NCBI GenBank assembly: GCA_920105625.2
Contig: OV050032.1
Location: 95,588,542 to 95,652,541 of the forward strand
Origin: Clusia tigrina
Lineage: Eukaryota > Arthropoda > Insecta > Diptera > Clusiidae
DNA length: 64,000 nt
Reading direction: 5' to 3'
In this document: one piece after another, positions 53,919 through 64,000 of the stretch
How the letters are laid out: each line of letters opens with the position of its first letter
Position numbering within the stretch: position 1 is the stretch's first letter
Position numbers and translations under genes: made by a program
Notes under the pieces: generated by a model
Told to the model about the DNA's origin: nothing
The model's input: only the letters and a program-made list of their open reading frames with translations
Databases searched by the model: none

Positions 53919-56900
53919 ACTGGAGCGTCATAAAACTTTGAAATTTTGTAACAATAAAGTACTCGAGCCTCTTGTCAATTTAAGCTATCGCTCAAAGCTA
54001 TGCTACCCTAGAGTCCCAAATCAAACACTGATAAAACTTCCAACGCCCCTAACTTCTTTACGGTACGTCCTACACATATCAAAGTTTGCAACATACAAAT
54101 GCTTGTAGCTTTCTACTGGAGCGTCATAAAACCTTGAAATTTTGTAACAATAAAGTACTCGAGCATCTTGTCAATTTAAGTTATCGCTCAAAGCTATGCT
54201 ACCATTGAGTCCCAAATCAAACACTGACAAAACTTCAAATGGCTCTAACTTCTATACGGTACGTCCTACACCTATCAAAGTTTGCAACAAACAAATGCTT
54301 GTAACTTTTTACTGGAGCGTCATAAAACCTTGAAATTTTGTAACAATAAAGTACTCGAGCATCTTTGTCAATTTAAGTTATCGCTCAAAGCTATGCTACT
54401 ATTGAGTCCCAAATCAAACACTGATTAAACTTCAAATGGCAATAACTTCTATACGGTACGTCCTACACCTATCAAAGTTTGCAACACACAAATGCTTGTA
54501 TCTTTTTACTGGAGCGTCATAAAACCTTGAAATTTTGTAACAATAAAGTACTCGAGCATCTTGTCAATTTAAGTTATCGCTCAAAGCTATGCTACCCTAG
54601 AGTCCCAAATCAAACACTGATAAAACTTCAAAGGCCCCTAACTTCTTTACGGTACGTCCTACACATATCAAAGTTTGAAACATACAAATGATTATAATTT
54701 TTTACTGGAGCGTCATAAAACCTTGAAATTTTGTAACAATAAAGTACTCGAGCATCTTGTCAATTTAAGTTATCGCTCAAAGCTATGCTACCATTGAGTC
54801 CCAAATCAAACACTGATAAAACTTCAAACGCCCCTAACTTCTTTACGGTACGTCCTACACCTATCAAAGTTTGCAACATTCAAATGCTTGTAACTTTTTA
54901 CTGGAGAGTCATAAAACCTTGAAATTTTGTAACAATAATGCACTCGAGCATCTTGTCAATTTAAGTTATCGCTCAAAGCTATGCTACCATTGAGTCCCAA
55001 ATCAAACACTGATTAAACTTCAAATGGCAATAACTTCTATACGGTACGTCCTACACCTATCAAAGTTTGCAACATACAAATGCTTGTATCTTTTTACTGG
55101 AGCGTCATAAAACCTTGAAATTTTGTAACAATAAAGTACTCGAGCATCTTGTCAATTTAAGTTATCGCTCAAAGCCATGCTACCATTGAGTCCCAAATCA
55201 AACACTGATAAAACTTCAAATGGCCCTAACTTCTATACGGTACGTCCTACACCTATCAAAGTTTGCAACATACAAATGCTTGGAACTTTTCACTGGAGCG
55301 TCATAAAACTTTGAAATTTTGTAACAATAAAGTACTCGAGCCTCTTGTCAATTTAAGCTATCGCTCAAAGCTATGCTACCCTAGAGTCCCAAATCAAACA
55401 CTGATAAAACTTCCAACGCCCCTAACTTCTTTACGGTACGTCCTACACATATCAAAGTTTGCAACATACAAATGCTTGTAACTTTCTACTGGAGCGTCAT
55501 AAAACCTTGAAATTTTGTAACAATAAAGTACTCGAGCATCTTGTCAATTTAAGTTATCGCTCAAAGCTATGCTACCATTGAGTCCCAAATCAAACACTGA
55601 TAAAACTTCAAATGGCTCTAACTTCTATACGGTACGTCCTACACCTATCAAAGTTTGCAACATACAAATGCTTGTAACTTTTTACTGGAGCGTCATAAAA
55701 CCTTGAAATTTTGTAACAATAAAGTACTCGAGCATCTTTGTCAATTTAAGTTATCGCTCAAAGCTATGCTACCCTAGAGTCCCAAATCAAACACTGATAA
55801 AACTTCAAACGCCCCTAACTTCTTTACGGTACGTCCTACACATATCAAAGTTTGAAACATACAAATGATTGTAATTTTTTACTGGAGCGTCATAAAACCT
55901 TGAAATTTTGTAACAATAAAGTACTCGAGCATCTTGTCAATTTAAGTTATCGCTCAAAGCTATGCTACCATTGAGTCCCAAATCAAACACTGATAAAACT
56001 TCAAACGCCCCTAACTTCTTTACGGTACGTCCTACACCTATCAAAGTTTGCAACATACAAATGCTTGTAACTTTTTACTGGAGAGTCATAAAACCTTGAA
56101 ATTTTGTAACAATAATGCACTCGAGCATCTTGTCAATTTAAGTTATCGCTCAAAGCTATGCTACCATTGAGTCCCAAATCAAACACTGATTAAACTTCAA
56201 ATGGCAATAACTTCTATACGGTACGTCCTACACCTATCAAAGTTTGCAACATACAAATGCTTCTATCTTTTTACTGGAGCGTCATAAAACCATGAAATTT
56301 TGTAACAATAAAGTACTCGAGCATCTTGTCAATTTAAGTTATCGCTCAAAGCTATGCTACCATTGAGTCCCAAATCAAACACTGATAAAACTTCAAATGG
56401 CCCTAACTTCTATACGGTACGTCCTACACCTATCAAAGTTTGCAACATACAAATGCTTGGAACTTTTCACTGGAGCGTCATAAAACTTTGAAATTTTATA
56501 ACAATAAAGTACTCGAGCCTCTTGTCAATTTAAGCTATCGCTCAAAGCTATGCTACCCTAGAGTCCCAAATCAAACACTGATAAAACTTCCAACGTCCCT
56601 AACTTCTTTACGGTACGTCCTACACATATCAAAGTTTGCAACACACAAATGCTTGTATCTTTTTACTGGAGCGTCATAAAACCTTGAAATTTTGTAACAA
56701 TAAAGTACTCGAGCATCTTGTCAATTTAAGTTATCGCTCAAAGCTATGCTACCCTAGAGTCCCAAATCAAACACTGATAAAACTTCAAACGCCCCTAACT
56801 TCTTTACGGTACGTCCTACACATATCAAAGTTTGAAACATACAAATGATTGTAATTTTTTACTGGAGCGTCATAAAACCTTGAAATTTTGTAACAATAAA

Positions 56901-57448
56901 GTACTCGAGCATCTTGTCAATTTAAGTTATCGCTCAAAGCTATGCTACCATTGAGTCCCAAATCAAACACTGATAAAACTTCAAACGCCCCTAACTTCTT
57001 TACGGTACGTCCTACACCTATCAAAGTTTGCAACATACAAATGCTTGTAACTTTTTACTGGAGAGTCATAAAACCTTGAAATTTTGTAACAATAATGCAC
57101 TCGAGCATCTTGTCAATTTAAGTTATCGCTCAAAGCTATGCTACCATTGAGTCCCAAATCAAACACTGATTAAACTTCAAATGGCAATAACTTCTATACG
57201 GTACGTCCTACACCTATCAAAGTTTGCAACATACAAATGCTTGTATCTTTTTACTGGAGCGTCATAAAACCTTGAAATTTTGTAACAATAAAGTTCTCGA
57301 GCATCTTGTCAATTTAAGTTATCGCTCAAAGCTATGCTACCATTGAGTCCCAAATCAAACACTGATAAAACTTCAAATGGCCCTAACTTCTATACGGTAC
57401 GTCCTACACCTATCAAAGTTTGCAACATACAAATGCTTGGAACTTTTC
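53919..57448. repeat. 17-monomer macro-unit, copy 2 (18 monomers, 3530 bp)
   Basis: The same series of private variants as 50585-53918, as a complete 7-mer (53919-55291), a 6-mer with an m3/m4 hybrid (55292-56468) and a 5-mer (56469-57448). The last block has one monomer more than in copy 1 because m4 is present. Confidence 0.9.
55684..55880. repeat. Hybrid monomer m3/m4, second copy
   Basis: Same switch as at 52350-52546, exactly 3334 bp downstream, so it was copied rather than formed anew. Confidence 0.9.
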
Positions 57449-58821
57449 ACTGGAGCGTCATAAAACTTTGAAATTTTGTAACAATAAAGTACTCGAGCCT
57501 CTTGTCAATTTAAGCTATCGCTCAAAGCTATGCTACCCTAGAGTCCCAAATCAAACACTGATAAAACTTCCAACGCCCCTAACTTCTTTACGGTACGTCC
57601 TACACATATCAAAGTTTGCAACATACAAATGCTTGTAACTTTCTACTGGAGCGTCATAAAACCTTGAAATTTTGTAACAATAAAGTACTCGAGCATCTTG
57701 TCAATTTAAGTTATCGCTCAAAGCTATGCTACCATTGAGTCCCAAATCAAACACTGATAAAACTTCAAATGGCTCTAACTTCTATACGGTACGTCCTACA
57801 CCTATCAAAGTTTGCAACAAACAAATGCTTGTAACTTTTTACTGGAGCGTCATAAAACCTTGAAATTTTGTAACAATAAAGTACTCGAGCATCTTTGTCA
57901 ATTTAAGTTATCGCTCAAAGCTATGCTACTATTGAGTCCCAAATCAAACACTGATTAAACTTCAAATGGCAATAACTTCTATACGGTACGTCCTACACCT
58001 ATCAAAGTTTGCAACACACAAATGCTTGTATCTTTTTACTGGAGCGTCATAAAACCTTGAAATTTTGTAACAATAAAGTACTCGAGCATCTTGTCAATTT
58101 AAGTTATCGCTCAAAGCTATGCTACCCTAGAGTCCCAAATCAAACACTGATAAAACTTCAAACGCCCCTAACTTCTTTACGGTACGTCCTACACATATCA
58201 AAGTTTGAAACATACAAATGATTGTAATTTTTTACTGGAGCGTCATAAAACCTTGAAATTTTGTAACAATAAAGTACTCGAGCATCTTGTCAATTTAAGT
58301 TATCGCTCAAAGCTATGCTACCATTGAGTCCCAAATCAAACACTGATAAAACTTCAAACGCCCCTAACTTCTTTACGGTACGTCCTACACCTATCAAAGT
58401 TTGCAACATACAAATGCTTGTAACTTTTTACTGGAGAGTCATAAAACCTTGAAATTTTGTAACAATAATGCACTCGAGCATCTTGTCAATTTAAGTTATC
58501 GCTCAAAGCTATGCTACCATTGAGTCCCAAATCAAACACTGATTAAACTTCAAATGGCAATAACTTCTATACGGTACGTCCTACACCTATCAAAGTTTGC
58601 AACATACAAATGCTTGTATCTTTTTACTGGAGCGTCATAAAACCTTGAAATTTTGTAACAATAAAGTACTCGAGCATCTTGTCAATTTAAGTTATCGCTC
58701 AAAGCTATGCTACCATTGAGTCCCAAATCAAACACTGATAAAACTTCAAATGGCCCTAACTTCTATACGGTACGTCCTACACCTATCAAAGTTTGCAACA
58801 TACAAATGCTTGGAACTTTTC
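57449..58821. repeat. HOR copy, complete 7-mer
   Basis: 1373 bp, m1 to m7 in order, with few private changes. Confidence 0.93.
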
Positions 58822-60980
58822 ACTGGAGCGTCATAAAACTTTGAAATTTTGTAACAATAAAGTACTCGAGCCTCTTGTCAATTTAAGCTATCGCTCAAAG
58901 CTATGCTATCCTAGAGTCCCAAATCAAACACTGATAAAACTTCCAACGCCCCTAACTTCTTTACGGTACGTCCTACACATATCAAAGTTTGCAACATACA
59001 AATGCTTGTAACTTTCTACTGGAGCGTCATAAAACCTTGAAATTTTGTAACAATAAAGTACTCGAGCATCTTGTCAATTTAAGTTATCGCTCAAAGCTAT
59101 GCTACCATTGAGTCCCAAATCAAACACTGATAAAACTTCAAATGGCTCTAACTTCTATACGGTACGTCCTACACCTATCAAAGTTTGCAACAAACAAATG
59201 CTTGTAACTTTTTACTGGAGCGTCATAAAACCTTGAAATTTTGTAACAATAAAGTACTCGAGCATCTTTGTCAATTTAAGTTATCGCTCAAAGCTATGCT
59301 ACTATTGAGTCCCAAATCAAACACTGATTAAACTTCAAATGGCAATAACTTCTATACGGTACGTCCTCCACCTATCAAAGTTTGCAACACACAAATGCTT
59401 GTATCTTTTTACTGGAGCGTCATAAAACCTTGAAATTTTGTAACAATAAAGTACTCGAGCATCTTGTCAATTTAAGTTATCGCTCAAAGCTATGCTACCC
59501 TAGAGTCCCAAATCCAACACTGATAAAACTTCAAACGCCCCTAACTTCTTTACGGTACGTCCTACACATATCAAAGTTTGAAACATACAAATGATTGTAA
59601 TTTTTTACTGGAGCGTAATAAAACCTTGAAATTTTGTAACAATAAAGTACTCGAGCATCTTGTCAATTTAAGTTATCGCTCAAAGCTATGCTACCATTGA
59701 GTCCCAAATCAAACACTGATAAAACTTCAAACGCCCCTAACTTCTTTACGGTACGTCCTACACCTATCAAAGTTTGCAACATACAAATGCTTGTAACTTT
59801 TTACTGGAGAGTCATAAAACCTTGAAATTTTGTAACAATAATGCACTCGAGCATCTTGTCAATTTAAGTTATCGCTCAAAGCTATGCTACCATTGAGTCC
59901 CAAATCAAACACTGATAAAACTTCAAATGGCTCTAACTTCTATACGGTACGTCCTACACCTATCAAAGTTTGCAACAAACAAATGCTTGTAACTTTTTAC
60001 TGGAGCGTCATAAAACCTTGAAATTTTGTAACAATAAAGTACTCGAGCATCTTTGTCAATTTAAGTTATCGCTCAAAGCTATGCTACTATTGAGTCCCAA
60101 ATCAAACACTGATTAAACTTCAAATGGCAATAACTTCTATACGGTACGTCCTACACCTATCAAAGTTTGCAACACACAAATGCTTGTATCTTTTTACTGG
60201 AGCGTCATAAAACCTTGAAATTTTGTAACAATAAAGTACTCGAGCATCTTGTCAATTTAAGTTATCGGTCAAAGCTATGCTACCCTAGAGTCCCAAATCA
60301 AACACTGATAAAACTTCAAACGCCCCTAACTTCTTTACGGTACGTCCTACACATATCAAAGTTTGCAACATACAAATGATTGTAATTTTTTACTGGAGCG
60401 TCATAAAACCTTGAAATTTTGTAACAATAAAGTACTCGAGCATCTTGTCAATTTAAGTTATCGCTCAAAGTTATGCTACCATTGAGTCCCAAATCAAACA
60501 CTGATAAAACTTCCAACGCCCCTAACTTCTTTACGGTACGTCCTACACATATCAAAGTTTGCAACATACAAATGCTTGTAACTTTTTACTGGAGAGTCAT
60601 AAAACCTTGAAATTTTGTAACAATAATGTACTCGAGCATCTTGTCAATTTAAGTTATCGCTCAAAGCTATGCTACCATTGAGTCCCAAATCAAACACTGA
60701 TTAAACTTCAAATGGCAATAACTTCTATACGGTACGTCCTACACCTATCAAAGTTTGCAACATACAAATGCTTGTATCTTTTTACTGGAGCGTCATAAAA
60801 CCTTGAAAAATTTGTAACAATAAAGTACTCGAGCATCTTGTCAATTTAAGTTATCGCTCAAAGCTATGCTACCATTGAGTCCCAAATCAAACACTGATAA
60901 AACTTCAAATGGCCCTAACTTCTATACGGTACGTCCTACACCTATCAAAGTTTGCAACATACAAATGCTTGGAACTTTTC
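58822..60980. repeat. HOR copy, 11-mer with internal m6/m2 fusion
   Basis: 2159 bp. The order is m1 to m5, an m6/m2 hybrid (59803-59998: 'gagagtc' and 'aataatgcactcg' on the left, 'atggctctaac' and 'caacaaac' on the right), then m3 to m7. It is two HOR copies fused by exchange between m6 and m2. The second half uses slightly different monomers: 'atcggtcaaag' in m4, 'cttccaacg' in m5, 'aataatgtactcg' in m6 and 'cttgaaaaattt' in m7. Confidence 0.9.
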
Positions 60981-62156
60981 ACTGGAGCGTCATAAAACTT
61001 TGAAATTTTGTAACAATAAAGTACTCGAGCCTCTTGTCAATTTAAGCTATCGCTCAAAGCTATGCTACCCTAGAGTCCCAAATCAAACACTGATAAAACT
61101 TCCAACGCCCCTAACTTCTTTACGGTACGTCCTACACATATCAAAGTTTGCAACATACAAATGCTTGTAACTTTTTACTGGAGCGTCATAAAACCTTGAA
61201 ATTTTGTAACAATAAAGTACTCGAGCCTCTTGTCAATTTAAGCTATCGCTCAAAGCTATGCTACCCTAGAGTCCCAAATCAAACACTGATAAAACTTCAA
61301 ACGCCCCTAACTTCTTTACGGTACGTCCTACACATATCAAAGTTTGCAACATACAAATGCTTGTAACTTTTTACTGGAGCGTCATAAAACCTTGAAATTT
61401 TGTAACAATAAAGTACTCGAGCATCTTGTCAATTTAAGTTATCGCTCAAAGCTATGCTACCATTGAGTCCCAAATCAAACACTGATAAAACTTCAAATGG
61501 CCCTTACTTCTATACGGTACGTCCTACACCTATCAAAGTTTGCAACATACAAATGCTTGTAACTTTTTACTAGAGCGTCATAAAACCTTGAAATTTTGTA
61601 ACAATAAAGTACTCGAGCATCTTGTCAATTTAAGTTATCGCTCAAAGCTATGCTACTAATGAGTCCCAAATCCAACACTGATAAAACTTCAAACGCCCCT
61701 AACTTCTTTACGGTACGTCCTACACATATCAAAGTTTGAAACATACAAATGATTGTAATTTTTTACTGGAGCGTAATAAAACCTTGAAATTTTGTAACAA
61801 TAAAGTACTCGAGCATCTTGTCAATTTAAGTTATCGCTCAAAGCTATGCTACCATTGAGTCCCAAATCAAACACTGATAAAACTTCAAACGCCCCTAACT
61901 TCTTTACGGTACGTCCTACACCTATCAAAGTTTGCAACATACAAATGCTTGTAACTTTTTACTGGAGAGTCATAAAACCTTGAAATTTTGTAACAATAAT
62001 GCACTCGAGCATCTTGTCAATTTAAGTTATCGCTCAAAGCTATGCTACCATTGAGTCCCAAATCAAACACTGATTAAACTTCAAATGGCAATAACTTCTA
62101 TACGGTACGTCCTACACCTATCAAAGTTTGCAACATACAAATGCTTGGAACTTTTC
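60981..62156. repeat. HOR copy, rearranged 6-mer
   Basis: 1176 bp. m1 is followed by an m1-like monomer (61177) with 'aacgcccc', then one with 'atggcccttac' (61373) and a hybrid starting 'actagagcg' with 'ctactaatgag' and an m4 end (61569). These occur otherwise near 43917-44500, to the left of the regular block. m5 and m6 follow, and m6 ends with the m7 word 'cttggaac'. Confidence 0.85.
61177..61372 (+). repeat. Reference monomer, close to consensus
   Basis: This copy shows the landmarks. Bases 14-40 are A/T-rich, with A or T tracts centred near 15, 26 and 38. Bases 41-49 hold overlapping GTAC and CTCGAG sites. Bases 66-85 hold the imperfect direct repeat 'gctatcgctcaaagctatg'. Base 92 is A, giving 'ctagag'; most other monomers have T here. 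Bases 122-175 and 178 to base 35 of the next monomer are the two diverged halves of an internal sub-repeat. A second GTAC lies at 145-148. Base 158 is A here, against C in many monomers. The unit ends in a T-tract. Six CpG sites lie at 8, 46, 71, 126, 143 and 148. Confidence 0.95.
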
Positions 62157-63530
62157 ACTGGAGCGTCATAAAACTTTGAAATTTTGTAACAATAAAGTAC
62201 TCGAGCCTCTTGTCAATTTAAGCTATCGCTCAAAGCTATGCTACCCTAGAGTCCCAAATCAAACACTGATAGAACTTCCAACGCCCCTAACTTCTTTACG
62301 GTACGTCCTACATATATCAAAGTTTGCAACATACAAATGCTTGTAACTTTCTACTGGAGCGTCATAAAACCTTGAAATTTTGTAACAATAAAGTACTCGA
62401 GCATCTTGTCAATTTAAGTTATCGCTCAAAGCTATGCTACCATTGAGTCCCAAATCAAACACTGATAAAACTTCAAATGGCTCTAACTTCTATACGGTAC
62501 GTCCTACACCTATCAAAGTTTGCAACAAACAAATGCTTGTAACTTTTTACTGGAGCGTCACAAAACCTTGAAATTTTGTAACAATAAAGTACTCGAGCAT
62601 CTTTGTCAATTTAAGTTATCGCTCAAAGCTATGCTACTATTGAGTCCCAAATCAAACACTGATTAAACTTCAAATGGCAATAACTTCTATACGGTACGTC
62701 CTACACCTATCAAAGTTTGCAACACACAAATGCTTGTATCTTTTTACTGGAGCGTCATAAAACCTTGAAATTTTGTAACAATAAAGTACTCGAGCATCTT
62801 GTCAATTTAAGTTATCGGTCAAAGCTATGCTACCCTAGAGTCCCAAATCAAACACTGATAAAACTTCAAACGCCCCTAACTTCTTTACGGTACGTCCTAC
62901 ACATATCAAAGTTTGCAACATACAAATGATTGTAATTTTTTACTGGAGCGTCATAAAACCTTGAAATTTTGTAACAATAAAGTACTCGAGCATCTTGTCA
63001 ATTTAAGTTATCGCTCAAAGCTATGCTACCATTGAGTCCCAAATCAAACACTGATAAAACTTCAAACGCCCCTAACTTCTTTACGGTACGTCCTACACAT
63101 ATCAAAGTTTGCAACATACAAATGCTTGTAACTTTTTACTGGAGAGTCATAAAACCTTGAAATTTTGTAACAATAATGTACTCGAGCATCTTGTCAATTT
63201 AAGTTATCGCTCAAAGCTATGCTACCATTGAGTCCCAAATCAAACACTGATTAAACTTCAAATGGCAATAACTTCTATACGGTACGTCCTACACCTATCA
63301 AAGTTTGCAACATACAAATGCTTGTATCTTTTTACTGGAGCGTCATAAAACCTTGAAAAATTTGTAACAATAAAGTACTCGAGCATCTTGTCAATTTAAG
63401 TTATCGCTCAAAGCTATGCTACCATTGAGTCCCAAATCAAACACTGATAAAACTTCAAATGGCCCTAACTTCTATACGGTACGTCCTACACCTATCAAAG
63501 TTTGCAACATACAAATGCTTGGAACTTTTC
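62157..63530. repeat. HOR copy, complete 7-mer (1374 bp)
   Basis: m1 to m7 in order. It has one base more than usual because m7 reads 'cttgaaaaattt'. m4 and m6 are of the same subtype as in the second half of 58822-60980. Confidence 0.93.
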
Positions 63531-64000
63531 ACTGGAGCGTCATAAAACTTTGAAATTTTGTAACAATAAAGTACTCGAGCCTCTTGTCAATTTAAGCTAT
63601 CGCTCAAAGCTATGCTACCCTAGAGTCCCAAATCAAACACTGATAAAACTTCCAACGCCCCTAACTTCTTTACGGTACGTCCTACACATATCAAAGTTTG
63701 CAACATACAAATGCTTGTAACTTTTTACTGGAGCGTCATAAAACCTTGAAATTTTGTAACAATAAAGTACTCGAGCCTCTTGTCAATTTAAGCTATCGCT
63801 CAAAGCTATGCTACCCTAGAGTCCCAAATCAAACACTGATAAAACTTCAAATGCCCCTAACTTCTTTACGGTACGTCCTACACATATCAAAGTTTGCAAC
63901 ATACAAATGCTTGTAACTTTTTACTGGAGCGTCATAAAACCTTGAAATTTTGTAACAATAAAGTACTCGAGCATCTTGTCAATTTAAGTTATCGCTCAAA
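63531..64000. repeat. Incomplete HOR copy at window end
   Basis: m1 (63531-63726), an m1-like monomer with 'aatgcccc' (63727-63922) and 78 bases of a 'catcttg' monomer. The order matches 60981 onward rather than a regular 7-mer. The array runs past the window. Confidence 0.9.

Larger units (their letters stand above)
46662..63530. repeat. Young 7-mer higher-order repeat block (1373-bp unit), 86 monomers
   Basis: Seven monomer types follow one another. m1 has 'actttgaaat', 'cctcttg' and 'cttccaacg'. m2 has 'atggctctaac' and usually 'caacaaac'. m3 has 'catctttgtc' (one extra T), 'ctactattgag' and 'caacacac'. m4 has 'catcttgtc' with 'ccctagag' and 'gaaacatac..gattgtaat'. m5 has 'ccattgag' with 'aacgcccc'. 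m6 has 'gagagtc' and 'aataatgcactcg'. m7 has 'atggccctaac' followed by 'cttggaacttttc'. The extra T in m3 makes the unit 7x196+1. m1 begins at 46662, 48035, 49212, 50585, 51958, 53135, 53919, 55292, 56469, 57449, 58822, 60981, 62157 and 63531. Two complete neighbouring copies differ at about a dozen of 1373 bases by eye. Confidence 0.95.
1..64000. repeat. Satellite DNA array, 196-bp monomer, about 326 head-to-tail copies
   Basis: Every part of the window is the same 196-bp unit in one orientation. Using 'actggagcg' as monomer base 1, copies begin at 1, 197, 393 and so on; the last copies begin at 63531, 63727 and 63923. The register drifts by only +26 bp overall. The consensus is about 38% G+C, with about 49 C and 25 G per monomer on this strand. 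Monomers differ mainly at a few diagnostic sites: base 45 (t/c), 51 (c/a), 67-68 (ct/cc/tt), 90 (c/a), 92 (a/t), 126-130, 158 (c/a) and 188-190. No unique DNA, transposon or inverted segment interrupts it. A repeat close to nucleosome spacing in a long homogeneous array is typical of eukaryotic centromeric or pericentromeric satellites; that location is inference. No gene is present. Confidence 0.99.

Noticed and set aside
168..63916. Recurring + strand reading frame of about 72 codons, in well over 100 monomers
   Set aside because: It starts at TTG, not ATG, and exists only where monomer base 92 is A; with T the codon AGA becomes TGA. It shifts frame at each monomer because 196 is not a multiple of 3. 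Longer 79- and 82-codon versions arise from single-base changes or the one-base 'caattattc' insertion. No codon-level constraint is visible.
1..64000. CRISPR array
   Set aside because: The repeats are 196 bp and directly abut, with no unique spacers and no cas genes.
1..64000. tRNA- or 5S-derived repeat (internal A and B boxes)
   Set aside because: I found no 'ggttcga'-type B box or A box in the monomer on either strand.
1..64000. Telomere-like or simple-sequence tracts ('ccctaga')
   Set aside because: The word occurs once per monomer as part of the diagnostic site at bases 88-94 and is never repeated in tandem.
1..64000. Embedded transposable element or promoter/terminator signals
   Set aside because: No break in the monomer pattern, no target-site duplications or terminal repeats, and no sequence beyond satellite variants. 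T-tracts and A/T-rich words are part of every monomer.

Overview
The whole window is one uninterrupted satellite DNA array. A 196-bp monomer repeats head-to-tail in a single orientation from base 1 to base 64000, about 326 copies, and both ends of the window lie inside the array. I found no gene, RNA gene, transposon, unique spacer or orientation switch. With monomer base 1 set at the 'actggagcg' word (window position 1), the register holds to the last copy with a net shift of only +26 bp. This organisation is eukaryotic heterochromatin, most likely centromeric or pericentromeric, or another large satellite block. The lineage cannot be fixed from the sequence. The words 'caaatg....taactt' remind me of flowering-plant centromeric satellites, but that is recollection, not a search result.

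Layout. 1-13547: irregular monomer order, with a dispersed 587-bp three-monomer cassette (197, 2745, 8234), an eight-monomer tandem duplication (4314-7450) with a partial third copy, and a 26-bp slippage insertion at 10455-10493. 13548-36078: a tandem duplication of a block of about 12.3 kb (unit 1 13548-25888, unit 2 25889-36078), in which unit 2 has lost whole monomers stepwise; nested in it are an older 7-mer repeat (14528 onward), a 3-mer duplication (27456-28631) and a 10-mer duplication (30983-34510). 34511-44504: a second, overlapping tandem duplication (34511-38626 and 38627-44504). 44505-46661: transitional, hybrid monomers. 46662-63530: a young, regular higher-order repeat (HOR) of seven monomers (1373 bp), with six complete copies and seven shortened or rearranged ones, including a 17-monomer (3334-bp) duplication. 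63531-64000: start of another copy.

Nothing here works as a set of genes. The recurring 72-codon reading frame is a by-product of the monomer: it starts at TTG, exists only where monomer base 92 is A rather than T, and cannot continue because 196 is not a multiple of 3. What the window records is the history of an expanding satellite. Unequal exchange and duplication at sizes from one monomer to about 63 monomers keep the monomer register almost perfectly, while small indels, hybrid monomers and private point variants mark the order of events. All alignments, offsets and identities were made by eye and should be recomputed.
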